From assembly GCF_011806455.1 (NCBI RefSeq), contig NZ_JAATOT010000005.1, positions 248,001 to 312,000 on the forward strand: DNA of 64,000 bases, read 5' to 3'. Positions 63,983 through 64,000 of this stretch are shown piece by piece. The notes under the pieces were generated by a model. The model ran no database searches. It saw only the letters and a list, made by a program, of their open reading frames with translations, and had not been told where the DNA came from. The stretch comes from Celeribacter sp. HF31 (GTDB lineage Bacteria; Pseudomonadota; Alphaproteobacteria; Rhodobacterales; Rhodobacteraceae). Positions within the stretch are counted from its first letter, which is position 1, and every line of letters begins with the position of its first letter. The position numbers and the translations under genes were made by a program.

Positions 63983-64000
63983 ATGAGCGAGATTTCCGAT
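63983..64000 (+). CDS. Start of a rightward gene, possibly zapA
   Basis: ATG at 63983 and five codons (MSEISD) before the window ends, with GAGTAGA upstream. In Rhodobacterales a ZapA-type cell-division gene commonly diverges from tkt, and its start resembles this. Six residues cannot establish it. Confidence 0.3.

Overview
The window looks like a chromosomal segment of an alphaproteobacterium of the Rhodobacteraceae (Roseobacter-type). The case rests on the Rhodobacterales-style gene content: a full sox cluster, GapR, DUF1127 proteins, a urease cluster with an LprI-like gene inside it, 5-oxoprolinase PxpBCA, and two type I GAPDH genes near transketolase. Core codons are strongly GC-rich. I cannot fix the genus.

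Layout. 1-2.6 kb: the 5' end of dnaB (partial, minus strand) followed by pyrE and pyrC. 2.7-10.6 kb: urease genes ureD-A-B-(lprI-like)-C and ureE-F-G, separated by a DUF1127 gene and two opposite-strand paralogous genes of unknown function. 10.6-18.8 kb: a conserved unknown protein, PxpBCA, GapR, a metallopeptidase-like protein, a sulfotransferase-like protein and an orphan iron-type ABC permease. 18.9 kb: tRNA-Thr(TGT).

18.92-25.91 kb is an AT-richer integrated element of about 7.0 kb. It uses the tRNA 3' end as its attachment site (15-bp direct repeat at both ends) and carries a tyrosine integrase, a RecA/RepA-like ATPase, a frameshifted MobA/MobL relaxase, a small membrane protein, and a two-gene cargo (a ParB/DUF262/DGQHR-like protein plus an RX4H HEPN-like protein) that I cannot match to a named system. 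It also has a perfect 25-bp inverted repeat with a nested hairpin.

26.0-36.4 kb is older acquired DNA next to it: a truncated HEPN gene, a Phd-type antitoxin homologue, and a tightly overlapping operon dcm-vsr-MORC/MutL ATPase-Z1-PD-(D/E)XK-AIPR. This gene set is a known type of predicted restriction-like anti-phage module. Every one of its six genes is broken: I count seven single-base frameshifts, mostly in short homopolymers, and three in-frame stops. The protein motifs still read through in the shifted frames. The surrounding host genes show almost no such damage, so the module looks recently inactivated, or this region was sequenced badly.

36.6-41.2 kb: mnmH (selU), a flavoprotein-SelD fusion and a glycerate kinase. 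41.2-53.3 kb: a thiosulfate-oxidation (sox) cluster with YeeE/YedE transporter, ArsR-type SoxR, GlcG-like protein, SoxS, and divergent SoxVWXYZABCD, then a DUF302 protein, a Crp-family regulator and a DUF2892 protein. Three related AT-rich sites lie in its promoter regions. 53.4-64 kb: mmsA with a divergent LysR regulator, a CBS protein, coaD, a 52-aa basic protein, marC, two GAPDH genes around a 47-aa membrane protein, a truncated FMN reductase, and tkt. LacI-type operator-like sites recur upstream of these carbon-metabolism genes.
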